64,000 nt of DNA from Porphyra umbilicalis (lineage: Eukaryota > Rhodophyta > Bangiophyceae > Bangiales > Bangiaceae), in assembly GCA_002049455.2 (NCBI GenBank), contig KV918968.1:1-64000 (forward strand), in the 5' to 3' direction. The first letter of the stretch is position 1; the number at the start of each line of letters is the position of its first letter. Positions 50,346-63,001 of the stretch are shown one piece after another. Below the pieces are notes generated by a model that saw only the letters and a list, made by a program, of their open reading frames with translations, made no database searches and was not told the DNA's origin. A program made the position numbers and the translations under genes.

Positions 50346-53300
50346 GGGGGAGCTGAGCGGCGTGCTGGGGCTCGGGGGCGCAAATTGGCATTGTGGGCGG
50401 GTCGTCAATGTGGACGCACAATGGCCTGACAACGTGCTGACGACCTTACGTGGCCGCTACCACCGCCCCACCAGTGCTGTCTCAGAGCCGCACCGCGCCC
50501 CACTCCTCGGCTACCGCGGCCGTCGCTGCCCTTCTCCCCACTGGCAGCCCGTCGCCACTACAAATGTTTCTCGCTTTGTGTGTTTTCCTGCCTGGCCGCC
50601 CATCCGGCTGCGGCCGACGTGTCATCTGCCAAGGAGGTCCTGCTAGACAAGAAGAGACGCGCGAAGATAGAATTCCCGTATTGTTTACAGCTGGTCAGAA
50701 AGAACAGAGTACAGTATGGGAGACCGGCCGTAGTGTTTTTTCCAACCAAAAGCAATGGGAATCGCTATAGGCAGGAACAGAAGGCACATACGGTATCCAC
50801 AAGATGGGGCAGTGCCAGAAAAACGCACGAGATCCATTGGACTGGCCAGTGTTGGCACTGCTTTGACGCACAATCCGGGACACTCCAGTACTCAGCTCCT
50901 AGTTTATTTATTATCGCTGCCACGCGCACAGCGGCGGTCCGGTCCACCTGAGCATCCCACAGCAGGTGGCCAGATACACACCCATGGCTGGCTACCGCCA
51001 CAACGGCGGGCACGACGACGGTGACCTCATGCTACTTCCACTCACGCGTGTACCCCGCCTAGGTCCTTCCCCCATTGTGCGAACGTATGAGCTATCACTT
51101 GCTCGCATACAAGGATCGGGAGGGGGGAGCTGTGAGACCATGGCGGCGTGCGGGTAGTGACCCTCGTCTCGGATTGACGGGGCCCATGGAAAGACCCTGA
51201 GCCAGAGGTTGTGGCTAACCGGCCGAAAAGCGACCATCAATAGACAATTAGACACTGTCCAGATGACAGCTTTCACTCGACGTATGTTACTGAAATCTCG
51301 TGGCACGGTCACTGCCTTGGGAGCCGTGTCGGTCAGGCGTCAAGCGTTCTGAGGCCTCTCAATGGTAGTTTCATGCAAGGAGCTGCGGTTGTGTCGTGCT
51401 GTACTGAGGGTGCACATCGTCTTGACATTGAATAGAAAACTTTTGACCGCTGGACCTTAATAGAACATTCTACAAGATTCACTCGGACCAACTTCGTTTC
51501 AAGCTCACATCGGTCGCGGGGCACGCGTGAAGGGCAGCAAGTAGGGTGTCATATGAGCATGAAGGAGCCCTTGTTGTACTATTCTGAGCACACCGACGTG
51601 ACCAGGGATTGTCCTCTATCCTACTTGAGCTCCCCGATCGATTGTGACATGGTGTTCTTTTTGGGTCGGACGTCTGCTGAAACGCGGAGGATGCCACGGG
51701 CATGCCAAGTGGGGAAGGGCAACACGTCTTGGGACAGTAGGGTGCCAAAAACAAAAGTCGTGCGGCGCTTGACTTTATCATTTCTTCTGGGTAAAGTGAC
51801 GTCCCTGATCACGCCTATTCAGTCAGAATGGACTATAACCCACACCAACATGCTGTTTTGCACCGATATGTATCCAGCAACAGTGCCTTTTCGCAATTGC
51901 GAGCATTGCGTGAGAACCGCTGCCGCGGCGAGGCTGCGGTGACCGCTGCTGCCGCCATCACAGCCGCCCGAGAAGCGACCCCCGTGCGTTCGGTGGCGGG
52001 GGCTGGCGCAGCCGCTGTTGTCCTGCTGGCAACTACGTCCGACAGCGGGGCGGCGGCGGCGGCGCGGCAACATGCGCCCCTGCAAGCGGCGTCGGTGGCC
52101 GCGGTGCGGCGAGCGGTCCCGCGTCCGTCAGCTACCGCTGCTGTCAGCGCCACGGCACCGGTGGGGGCGGATGCGCGGGCGGCGGCAGGGCACGCACCTT
52201 TCCCTGCCGCCCTCACCGGCTTCAGCGCTACGCGGGAACGCACCACCTCAGCGGGGGTGTTGCGGAGCGGCGGCGGCCGCCCCTGAGTCGCCCTGACCGG
52301 CTTTCGCCGGCTGGGTGGCCACCCCCAGAAGTGCGCCAGGCGTTTTTGATCCGTGCTTGGTTACCGCGGTGGTGGCGGCGGCGGTGCAGCAATCCCCGTA
52401 GACTGGGCCACCGCCACTGCCGCCGACGGCGACGAGGTTTATCCTCACCCGTTTTCAGACGCGGAAAAAGCCGCCGCTGCTGCGATAGCGCCCGCGAGCG
52501 CCAGCATGGAGGCGCCGGCGGCGTGGCGGTCCCCGGCTTCGGTGGAGGCGGGTACGGCCGCGGCGCACGCCGCGGGGGCGACGACCATGCTGCCACCCGC
52601 TGGGGCCACCTGCGGGGGCGGTGGTAGCGACGCTGCGCCGTCCAGCCACGTCACTGCCTGCCGGTAATCTCCCCTCTACGGCACGGCGCAGCACGCGGCG
52701 CGGTGGTCGGTGGCCGGGGAGGTAGCGGCGGCGGCCACCGCCATCCCCGCCTGCCCTGGCAGCCGCCGCCGCCGACGGCGACCGCGTGGCGGCCCTTGCT
52801 GGTGGGGGGGGGGTGCCGCGACGTGGCACGCATTGGCTGCCCCTTGCCACTCCGCCGCCACGGCGCCGCGCACCACTGGCCGCGCCGCCCTGTGCCGGTG
52901 GCCATCGGGTGCTGGCGGGGGGGGTGCCGACGCTACGTCGCCCCCCCCCGCCGCGACCGGCGGGGCGGCCCCCCCCGGCACCGCGCCGCGCGACGCGGCT
53001 TGGCCGCCGGCGTCGGCGGTGGTGGCGGCGGCTGCGGCGGAGGCGCTCCCCGCCCGCTCGGCTGTCGGAACGGCCGCCGACGGCGCCACGTCCCCGTGCC
53101 TTTCGGCCGCGGCGCTCGCGGCCGCGGCCACCACGCCGGCCGCCTGGGACGCCGGCGGGGCGGCGCCGGCGGCGCGGCCGCTCATGGGCACGCCGGCGGC
53201 GGCCGACAGGCAGCCTGCACCCAGTATAGGCGCCGCCGTTGGCCGCCCCCCGCCCCGCCACATGGCATGTGTGGCCGTTTTACCGCCTGAATGCGAGGTC

Positions 53301-55318
53301 CCCCCGAGCAATAAGGAGGCTACAACGGCATCAAATCGGATGAGAAATTGACGTTGAGCAGCAGAAGCGCGTCTGGTCGATTAATTTCATGTAACGTGGC
53401 GTCCCATATCGGGGTTCTTTGCAGCGACTGCGGACTGACGGCCCATCGACGTCAGATCAACCACCTCGGCTCGCACAGGGGCAACATCCGCTCCCTCTCG
53501 CTGCTCCCCCTCCCCTGCCCCCTTTCGCTGCGTCCTAAGCTAAAACGTTCTGTGCTTCTTAACGTAGTGAGCCGTGCTGGCGCCCGCGCGCATTGAGGTG
53601 CCGTGGTACGTGGCGACAGGGGTGTTGTTCTCGTCCCGCTCAAAGAATCTTTTGGCGACGCCGCGCATAATGGACGCTGCCAATGGAGTACTCGACGATG
53701 GCGACTATGGCGAACGTCACTGAAGACAGTGGGACGGCTGCGAGTAAACGTCCATGGTGCCGGCCGACGGCCCGCTCCGAAAAATGTTGTAGCTCCGTGT
53801 TGCAATTGCGAACAAGTACTGGGGGCTGCCCACAACCTGTCGTCAGTTGAGGGACCAAAAGTCGCAGTGCATTTGTGGGGATGAATATATCGTGGCCATG
53901 GCGTCCCCACAAAGAACCCACAAAAAATGCCGATAAAAGAACTGCAAAAGTCTCTACTGTTGGACGCATGTTGCGCACCGGACCATACCCAAACGACCCG
54001 CAGCAGTGATCGACACACTGCGTACCGCCCGAAAAGGTGCGCACATGCGGCAAACCGCAAGTACTCCCGCGCGTGTTCTAGAAGTAGAAACAGTTTTGTG
54101 TGTAAGCCCATGTGGGTAATTTCCCTGTACTAAAGTATATGCAAGTATTATATTTCCCCTGACGCGATTCTTGATCAACGACGCCACAAGTGGACCACCA
54201 GAATAATCGATTCCAGCTCGTTCGCCCATTGTTTTTTCTCCGCACGGACGCCGTTGCCTCGATGTATTGCCGAACAGGGAGTACACATACCTGCTGGAAG
54301 CTCCAGGGGGGACGAAACGATTGGAGCCAGTGGCCCACGTAGGCTCGAAAAAAAGGACACTGATCGACGGGTTGGGCGCACAAAGCACTTCTCAGTGTCG
54401 AAGTTCCTGAAAAACTACGGATCAAGTCGATCGATCGGAATCAAGCTCGCACCTGCGTGTCCGGTCGCCCTTCCTCGCAGGTGCCGGCAGTCTGCGGGCG
54501 CGCGCGCTTTCTCGCGCAAGCCAGCACTCTGAAGGCTGCCAGATTCTCGCGCAGACATGGCTCTATCCCCTCGCCCCCGAGCACCCCCTGTGTGGTACAT
54601 GGGCACCCACCCAGCCGCGCTTTCTGACCGAGTCGGCCACCTCGCCCAACTTACAAGGTGTGCCTGTTGCATGCAGGTGGCGACACACCTCCACCCACCG
54701 CTCGCCGCCACCCTTCCATCTCTTCACCACCTGCCCTCCCCCTCCAACGGGCCATCCCCCCCCCAAACCACCCGCCCTCGGCCCGCCTTTCCCGCCTCAC
54801 CACCTTTCCCCCAAGCTCCGACCGGATTGCTGCCCCGACAGCCGTCGTCGTCAGCCGCCGACCGCTACAGTGAAACTTTTCGCGCTCAGACTGCCGGGAT
54901 CATCCCCCCACAATCGGCCGCTGCCACGGTTCGAAAAACTTCCGGGGGGGGGGGGGGAGGAAGAAGGCGGAGAGAAGCCAAGCGGGATGAAAGGATGGAA
55001 GGAATGGTAGGGGGTAAGCGGGCGATGGTGCTTCGGGAGCAACACGGTGAGGAGGACGCGCGCTCCGTGTGGCCGATTATCGATGCAGAGGTCTCGATCG
55101 GCCTGCTCAGAATCATAATCTCCATCAGTTGTCAAGTAGCCCGTGCAATCAATCCAATATTGGGTGAACCGTCTTCGCGTCGCTGGAGTAACAAGACGAA
55201 GTCAATGAAACACCACTTCGGCCTACAGAAAGGACAAGAAGAACCAGGAAAAGTCAACATCCCCCGATGCTATGCTCCGTAGCGATAAGGGTGATCCAAA
55301 CAGACATCAGGGACAATA
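50346..55318. other. Mostly non-coding DNA, a few unrecognised frames
   Basis: 50.35-51.8 kb and 53.35-55.3 kb have balanced composition and no recognisable gene. 51.83-53.35 kb (+) holds Ala-rich open frames; one begins with ordinary text (MDYNPHQHAVLHRYVSSNSA then FSQLRALRENRCRGE at 51828) and runs to 52286, and others lie at 52353-52667 and 52710-53351. They have no known domain and I cannot tell a real low-complexity protein from chance. No tRNA, rRNA or paired transposon ends were seen. Confidence 0.35.
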
Positions 55319-55996
55319 GGGTTGTGCAGCACGCCTGGAGCGTGCAATCTCACGTGTTTTGGGCATGTTGCGCCCTGAAGAATATTCACGTATTCTGGGA
55401 CTTCGATCCGCAATCCCCTTCCGCAGACCCAACAGGGTCCGATTCGACACGAAGTTGTGCCGCAGGCGGTGAAACCTGGGCGAGGTTTCTCAGGATCTAC
55501 CAAGATCCCTACAGTTCTGCCCTCAGCGCTTTCCTTATTGCATGCACTGGCATGAAATTTCAAGAGACATTCCAGGAGCACGCAAAAGAGTACACATGAG
55601 GGCTCGGTTGCTGTCTCGGTCAAGATGCCTTGCCACCGGCGTCAGCGCTGTAAGCGTATCGCCTCGATCACGTACCACCTACCTCGTTTATGTCGCGGTC
55701 TCGCTTCGCCGACACCTCCACCCCCCCTCTCCGACCACCTACGACACCCCCTTGCCATTGACATCCTTTCGAGGTTCACAGATGGCATTGTTTTATTTTC
55801 TGGCACAGAAGAATGTATGCATCGTGGTAGTGATCGACGTCCTCTTCGTCCACCCAGAGTTATCAGTACCGCTAAAAATGGTGCTTCTGTTGGCTTGGTT
55901 CTCGGGTTGCCTCGTTCTTTTCCTTCCGTGATCCGCTTCTCTGTCATTGTGGTGTTGTTTTGGTTGAACTGTTCTCTATCCACGCAGCCGCTCGAC

Positions 55997-57784
55997 ATGG
56001 CTCCCATCCTTGCAGATGTCGTCGATGCGCTGCACCACGCTAGTGGTGCCACGGACGGTGTGGCCATCATTGCCTCGGCTTTGTCGCAGGTGGAGGCCGT
56101 TAACCGGTTGTTGACCAGCATAGCTCGAGAAGCAGCGCTGCTGTGGGTGTCGAGCGTCCTCGGCATTCTCGGGGCCCTGGAGACGTCGGACGGGAACATG
56201 AGGTCTCGACCTCAGGGGGCCCTCCGTTCTATGGTCTGTATTTTTGAACACGGCGAAGACGTGCAGTGCTCCCCATTCAGGGAACTGGAGCTCGTCGAGC
56301 TTTCCAACCTCGTCGAGCTCACCGACCTCGTCGACTTCTGCGGGCATGGCAACCGGGCGGCACCGGCTGCACGGGACCTGGTCGGACGCGTCTTCGAGAA
56401 GAGCGTACCGCAGCACCGTTTTTTTGGTGCTGTGCGCATGACCCCAGAGCACTTGGACGAATTGGTCGTGGCAGCCATGCCCCATCTCCCGGATTCCACT
56501 CGTGGCCCACATGCCATCAGCCTTACCTACAGGAGTTTTGCATTGCTCTTTTGGCTCGCCCAAGGAGGTCGCCTGCAGATCATTGCACGTGCTGTGGACG
56601 TGTCCGACTCCACATTTTCAAAGTACTGCACACCGGTCGTTACCGCCATTCGCGCCGGGTTGCCCAAGCCCCAATGGCCCAACAATGCCAAGCAGCAGGA
56701 AATCGGCCAGGAATTCGCCTGCTGGACGGGTGGAAGCCTGCCTGGCCGGTCTCACCTGTACGTATTCTTTGCTCACTCCCCCGATCTTCCACGTGTCTTG
56801 CTGATGATACTGCTGGACTGCCTGGCCAATGTACGCGACGAATGTACGCGATGACGGACGCACGTTTTAGTTGATGTGGGCGAGATGTGATCCTCTGACC
56901 AGAATCACTCGGACACCAGCTGGCATGAGGACAAACCACCACTTACTTCTCTCCTGCGTTTCGTGCCCTCGCTTGTTTGCGATGGTTCTGTTGAGCTGTT
57001 TTCCCATGAGCTGTGGCGCCGTTGATGGGTGTCTGACGCCAACGATTACCCCCCAAGGCGACCACAAAGAGGATTACGCTGATCGCAAAGCTCGGTGCTC
57101 CACGTTGCTTGTCCCCATATGCGACACTTGCCGGTTCCGCTACTTCGTTGGCGGTTTCCTAGGCTCTCGCGCCATCTCGCTCGCGTTCCTTACTCGGTAT
57201 TGGTACCAGGCCGTGACCGACCCAGACGTGCATGACCGTTCAATGCGGTCGTGGGAGTTTAGATCTGGCGACTCGGGCTTTGCCCTTACTGCGTTCCTTG
57301 TAGGTTGACTGCACCGGTGTAGCCATTGTGGGGGGATGAGAGCACGCCACTGCGAGGAGGGATTGGGGGTGGAGATGACGGTGGATGAAAATAAAAGCAA
57401 ATACTCACTTCGCCTGCCGCGCCCCACGCTTCTACATTCTGCCACCACATCACTACTTTCCCAGAAGTACACGTGCATGGCCCCAACACCATCTCAATGC
57501 GGCGGTTCAACCATATGCTCGCAAATATGATAGTTGTCGCTGAGAATACTCTTGGATGATTGGAGGGAAAATTGCAGGTTTCGCACATGATTCGCTCTCA
57601 TCCCTCTCTGGCAGCCTCGGTGCAGGAGGTTACGGTCGCTCTCCACAACTTCATGGAGGAGCGGAGAGGCCGCTATGACGTGAGCGTGGAGACTGATGAG
57701 GATCATGTGCTGGAGGCCTCCGAGCCTGTCGAGAGCTACGAGTCGCCTCTATCTCCGGGAGATCGTCGGCGCGTTCGACTGGTG
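55997..57784 (+). pseudogene. Harbinger-like (DDE_Tnp_4/HARBI1-type) transposase
   Basis: The first coding block from ATG 55997 to 56757 includes FFGAVRMTPEHLDELVVAAM and SLTYRSFALLFWLAQGGRLQ then IIARAVDVSDSTFSKYCTPV, the helix-turn-helix-like part of HARBI1-type proteins. An intron (56758-57010, GTACGT donor, AG acceptor, phase 2) leads to CGAVDGCLTPTITPQGDHKE and DYADRKARCSTLLVPICD (GAVDG, first acidic residue). VHDRSMRSW and SGDSGFALTAFLV (GDSGF, second acidic site) follow, and FNHMLANMIVVAENTLG near 57500-57550 fits the third acidic block, followed by an in-frame TGA. VTVALHNFMEER matches the usual CLHNF end. The catalytic-type residues survive, but the in-frame stop and an imperfect link between GGFLGS and VHD suggest decay. 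The final codons lie after the Copia element. Confidence 0.72.
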
Positions 57785-58202
57785 TGTTGAATTGCAGTGG
57801 GGATAGGGGTTGGGGGACCACGGTGAAGTGGTTGAGTGGCTTGAGCTTGTGTGTGTGTGTGCGAACGTGCTTTGTTGGTTGTCCTAAGGTTCGCCTGCCT
57901 CTCCCAACCGAGAGCACCTCTCAAATAGTCCCCACCGGCCCAAGTGCTCCCCCCTCTCGCGCCCACACCGACGCCCACGCCCTCGCACCAAATCGGATCA
58001 CTCACCAAATCAAAAGCCACTAGAGCAAAGCGAAGATCAAATCCAAAACATGCCAAAAGTAACGCCCCAAGATGACCCAACACAAATGTGTGCAACTTGA
58101 CCACGTCTTGCAAATGCACCATGTGGGGTACCATAAGGGTCACCGACCATCATCCATCCGCGAACCGCCAGTAAAGTCGGCGACGAGCATCACAGTCCAA
58201 CA
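57785..58202 (-). repeat. 3' LTR of the Copia element
   Basis: A 418-bp direct repeat with ends TGTTGAATTGC...CACAGTCCAACA as read on the plus strand. Because the element is on the minus strand, this is its 3' LTR. It contains a TG dinucleotide run near 57848. It is about 99% identical to the other copy. Confidence 0.93.
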
Positions 58203-61200
58203 CTCCTCCTTGCTTGTTGCCGCGGCGGTTTTTGTTTTCAGCAAAGCCCCATGGCCTCGACATGCTTGTCGTGCTTGGTCTTGCCGAGCTCCTTCGTCAT
58301 TGGGTCCGCCACCATGTCGTCCGTTGCACAATGCTCCAGTGTCACCTTGTCCGTCGTGATGGCCTCGCGCACAAAGTGGTAGCGAATGTCGATGTGCTTA
58401 GTGCGCTTGTGCTCGACGGGGTTCTTGGAGAAGTCAATGCACCCGCTGTTGTCGACCTTGATGTTGATCGGCCCGCCCCAGATTGCTGTCCGCAGCCCTT
58501 GAGTTGCCACGCTTTGCACGAGCTTGTTGAGCCAAACAGCTTCCTTGCTGGCCTCACATAGAGCCATGTACTCGGCTTCCATCGTCGACAGCGCCACCGT
58601 CTTCTGCAACTTAGAACCCCAGCTGACGGCTGCTCCGCCAAAGATGAAGGTGAAGCCCGTCGTAGAACGTCGCGTCTCGTGGTCACCCGCCCAGTCGGCA
58701 TCACTAAAGCCTTGTAGAACACAGGAAGAGTTCCTGTCGAAGACCAGCCCCTTGTCCATCGAACCCTTGACGTACCGCAGAACGCGCTTGATCGCCGCCC
58801 AATGCTCCTTGCCGTAGCACGAGACAAACCGACTCAGCTTCCCGATAGCGAAGGCGAGGTCAGGACGTGTCCCGACCATCAGGTACATTAGACTGCCGAC
58901 GGCTTCGCGGTAGGGCAGCGCGTCGTAGCTCTCGTCGGCTTTGACCAGCTGCAGGCCCACCTCCAACGGCCTTCCGATCGGGTTGCACTCCGCCATCCCG
59001 AACTTCTCCAGCACTTGCGCCGCGTACTTGCCCTGCGACAGCTTGAGGGTGCCCAACGCCTTGTCACGCCAAATCTCTAGCCCGAGGATGACCTTCGCCT
59101 CGCCCAGGTCCTTCATCTCAAAACGCTTGTGCAGAGCGTCCTTAATCTTGTAGATCGCCGCCAGGCTTGATGCCACCAACAGGAGATCGTCGACGTACAC
59201 CAGGACGATGATGATTTCGCCGTCATCCATGAGGAGGTAGAGGCATGCATCCGGGTCAATGTTGTCAAACCCCTGCGACTTGAGGAAGTCGTCGAGCTTG
59301 GCGTACCACATCTTGGGGGCTTGCTTCAGCCCATACAGCGCTCGGAGGAGACGACAAACTTTGTCAGGATACGTCGGATCGACATAGCCGTCTGGCTGCT
59401 CCATGTAAACCTCCTCGTCAAGGTCGCCGTTGAGGAATGCCGTCTTGACGTCCATCTGATGTAGCTCCCACCCGTTCGCCGCCGTCATCGCCAGGATGCA
59501 TCGAATGGTGGTGAACTTGGCCACCGGCGCGAACGTCTCGTTGAAGTCGAGCCCCTTGATCTGCCGGTTCCCCATGAAGCACAGGCGCGCCTTGTGACGC
59601 GTCGTGTTGTTCCCGTCCTTGTCAACCTCGTTCTTGACCTTGTACACCCACTTGCCCTTCAGCACGCGTCGACTGGCCGGGCGATCCGTTAAGCGCCAAG
59701 TCTTGTTCTTGCGGATGGCCTCCATCTCCTCGTCCATGGCAATCTTCCACTTAGCCGATTCCTGCCCTTGAACGGCTTGCACGTACGTCGTGGGCGCCTC
59801 GTGAGCAACCAGGCTCACCGGGCGCCAGTACTCGACAGGGGGTCGCCGCGCTCTGCCGCTCCGACGCAGCGTGTCTTGAGAGCCGCCAAAACCTTGATTG
59901 TCGTCCGCGGACTTGTCAGATCCATCGTCTTGCTTGTCATCCTTGTCGTCATTGTCAGCATCCACGTCTTCGCCGTCGCTTGCAGAGCGCAAACCCGTCT
60001 CGACTCCGACGTTTTCGTCTCCAGGAAACTCCTCTGCAACTTCTGCCACCTCGCTTACGTTCGTCTCGGCGAACACGACGCTTCGTGCCTTGACGACCTT
60101 GCCGTCGTCGAGGATGACCTTGTACGCCTTGCTGCCGTCGGGATAGCCTAAGAAGACACCCTTCGCCGCCTTGTCGCCAAACTTGCCGTCGATGTGACTC
60201 TTGTGCAGCACCACCCAGCATGTCGACCCAAACACCCGCATGTGGCTTACGTCGGGCTTGTTTCCGGTCCACAGCTCAAAAGGCGTCTTGCCGACGGGAA
60301 GCGCCCGGCTGGTGACGCGGTTCTTGATGTAGACCGCCGTCTTGATGGCATCCGCCCAAAGATCTTGATCGAAGTCCTTGTGTCGCATCATGGTGCGAGC
60401 CTTCTCCACGAGAACTCGGTTGAGCCGCTCAGCAACCCCGTTCTGCTGCGGCGTGTCGGGCACCGTGGTCTGGTGCGTCGTGCCGTTCTCATCGTGAAGA
60501 GCCTTGAATGCATTCGACACATACTCGCCGCCATTATCGGAGCGTAGGATCTTGATCTTGGTTCCCGTGTGCAGCTGGGCCTTCGTCAGCCACTTCTTGT
60601 ACTCCGAGAGCAGATCGCTCTTCTTCTGCAGGAAGACCACGTCTGTCCAGCGGGAGAAGTCGTCAGTGAAGGTGCCAAAGTAGAGCGCACCGCCACGCGA
60701 TGGCTCCGACATTGGCCCGCCCAGGTCCGAGTGCACGAGCTGCAGGCGCTTGCTGACTCGACCTCCTCCTGCACTAGGCATAGGCGTCATAGCTGCCTTC
60801 CCATACACGCACGGCTCGCAGACGTCCTTGACCGCCATGGACGAGCACTTGAGTCCATTGATGTCCTTGTTCTTGATCATCCGCTTAACGCCAGCCACGT
60901 TGACGTGCCCAAGGCGCTCATGCCAAAGCTGAAGGGAGGCCACCGCAGCAATATCCAACAGTGGGGCCATGTCCAGGTGGTAGAGCCTACTCTTCCGCGT
61001 GCCGCACGCAGCGACCTTGTCGCTAATCTTGATGATCATCTTACCGCCCTTGAATGACACTTCCGCACCACGTTCCTCCATCATGCCGACCGACATGAGG
61101 TTGAAGCCCATAGTAGGAACATGGAGTACCTTCTCCAACTTGATCTTGCGCGTGTCGCCGTGAACGATAACATTGAGCACGACGGTTCCGACGCCCGCCG

Positions 61201-62557
61201 TGGCTACGGACCCCTTGTCACCCATGGTGACGCTGCGCCCCGTGGTCGTCTGGTAGTCGTCGAAGCACCCGCGCATCCAGCACATGTGTGCAGACGCCGC
61301 AGAATCGACAAGCCACGACTTGGAGATGTCATCGGTGTCAGCCGCATTGCCCGCCAGACAGATGGCGTCGTCGCTGTCGCTACCATCGTCAGCCGCAATT
61401 GCGGCCACCTTGTCCTGTCTCTGCTTCTTGGCCTTGAGCTCTGGGCAATCGCGAGAGATGTGCCCAAATGTATGGCAGTAGTAGCACTCGATCTTGGAGA
61501 GGTCACCACGGCGGCCTTGACCTCGATAGTTGGCGCCGACGAGTGCCATGTCGCCAATGCGCTTCGTCGCCGGTGACTTGTCCGCCTGCCTCCTCTCCTC
61601 CTGGAGCAAGCGGCTCTTGACAAAGTCGAGGCTCAGCTCGTCCTCGCCCTTGGCGTCGAGAGCCACCAGCAGGTTCTCGTACTTGGACGTCAGCCCGTTC
61701 AGGACGCTCATGGCGACGTCCATCTCCGTCACCTCGCCGCCCATGGCCTTGAGGTTTTCGCCGAGGTTGCGCACGCGGTTGATGCAGCCCAGCATGCCCT
61801 CGCCGACGGTCATTTCGACGGTGTAGAACTCGCGTCGCGCCTTCATCTTGTTCATCCAACTCTTGCGCTAGAAGACACCTTGCAGTGTCGACCACATTTC
61901 CGCCGTCGTCTTGCAGCCCGCCACGTGCTCGAGCTGCTCAGATCCAAGGGTGAGCCCGATGATGGCGCTCGCCTTCGTGTCTCGACGCTTCCACACCGCC
62001 AACTCGCGGGCATCCGCGTCCGTCGGCTTGCCGTCTTCGTCAAGCATATCGTCCAGGTCGCGCAGCGCGAGGACCATCTTAATGCGCTGACGCCATTCGT
62101 GGAAGTTCGTCTCCGTCAACTTGTCGATCTTGATGCCGCCCATGCCGGCAGCGCCTCCGTCCATGATGTCTTCGTGTCGTAGCGCCCGACCTTGCCGAGC
62201 CGTGCGCCTTGACCGTCACGTCCTTGAACCACCTTGACCTAGTCTTCTTCGCACTTGCCGCGACCGCCGCGACACCAGCTGGCACACCTTGCTCTTGTCA
62301 CAGCCCCGGCTCTGGGCCCATAACCTGTTGAAAGGTCAAAAACCAACTACGCCACATGACCGGTGTGACTGGCCTGGGGAGCTGAACATCACCAGTTCAA
62401 CACTCCCCCCAGCTCCTCAGGGCCAGGCTCGTCTGACCCACGACTCGGAATTGCCTCTCCTGCAAATTCCTCCGTCCCCCTCCGGGGGCGCAGCCGTGGC
62501 GAATCTCGAACCCGCGACCTCTCAGAACTAAATCCAGCGCGAGCTGGGCCCATAACC

Positions 62558-62975
62558 TGTTGATTTGCAGTGGGGATAGGGGTTGGGGGACCACGGTGAA
62601 GTGGTTGAGTGGCTTGAGCTTGTGTGTGTGTGTGCGAACGTGCTTTGTTGGTTGTCCTAAGGTTCGCCTGCCTCTCCCAACCGAGAGCACCTCTCAAATA
62701 GTCCCCACCGGCCCAAGTGCTCCCCCCTCTCGCGCCCACACCGACGCTCACGCCCTCGCACCAAATCGGATCACTCACCAAATCAAAAGCCACTAGAGCA
62801 AAGCGAAGATCAAATCCAAAACATGCCAAAAGTAACGCCCCAAGATGACCCAACACAAATGTGTGCAACTTGACCACGTCTTGCAAACGTACCATGTGGG
62901 GTACCATAAGGGTCACCGACCATCATCCATCCGCGAACCGCCAGTAAAGTCGGCGACGAGCATCACAGTCCAACA
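62558..62975 (-). repeat. 5' LTR of the Copia element
   Basis: A 418-bp direct repeat, the same length as the partner and differing at about four positions. It should contain the element's promoter; I did not identify a specific TATA box. It is followed by the TGGTG target duplication at 62976-62980. Confidence 0.93.
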
Positions 62976-63001
62976 TGGTGAACGCTCTTGGTCTGACCTG
63001 A

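Larger units (their letters stand above)
57785..62975 (-). mobile_element. Copia-type LTR retrotransposon (young, nearly whole)
   Basis: This is a Ty1/Copia element of 5,191 bp with two 418-bp LTRs, a 5-bp target duplication TGGTG (57780-57784 and 62976-62980) and TG...CA LTR ends. The coding region (about 62.2 to 58.24 kb, minus strand) shows gag with a CCHC zinc knuckle, aspartic protease, integrase with its zinc-binding N-terminus, reverse transcriptase and RNase H in the Copia order. It looks almost whole, with about one break in the coding region. A possible primer site just inside the 5' LTR (62557-62544) is complementary to CTGGGCCCATAACC, which resembles the anticodon arm of initiator tRNA-Met; half-tRNA priming of this sort is known for Drosophila copia and Ty5. 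A purine-rich tract precedes the 3' LTR. The LTRs differ at about 4 positions (~1%), so the insertion is young. It lies in the last codons of a Harbinger transposase. Confidence 0.93.
55319..63001 (+). mobile_element. PIF/Harbinger-like DNA transposon (right end not found), carrying a Copia insertion
   Basis: The element is recognised from its transposase at 55997-57784. The proposed left boundary is the sequence GGGTTGTGCAGCACGCCTGG at 55319, which recurs at 20396 and looks like a transposon end with a small hairpin; no matching right end was found, so this boundary is uncertain. The transposase's last codons lie beyond the Copia insertion, at 62981-63001. The Harbinger is therefore older than the Copia. 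Confidence 0.6.

Noticed and set aside
62490-62520. A tRNA T-arm-like word (GGGTTCGAGATTCGCC) inside the Copia leader
   Set aside because: No acceptor stem or D-arm can be found around it; probably chance.
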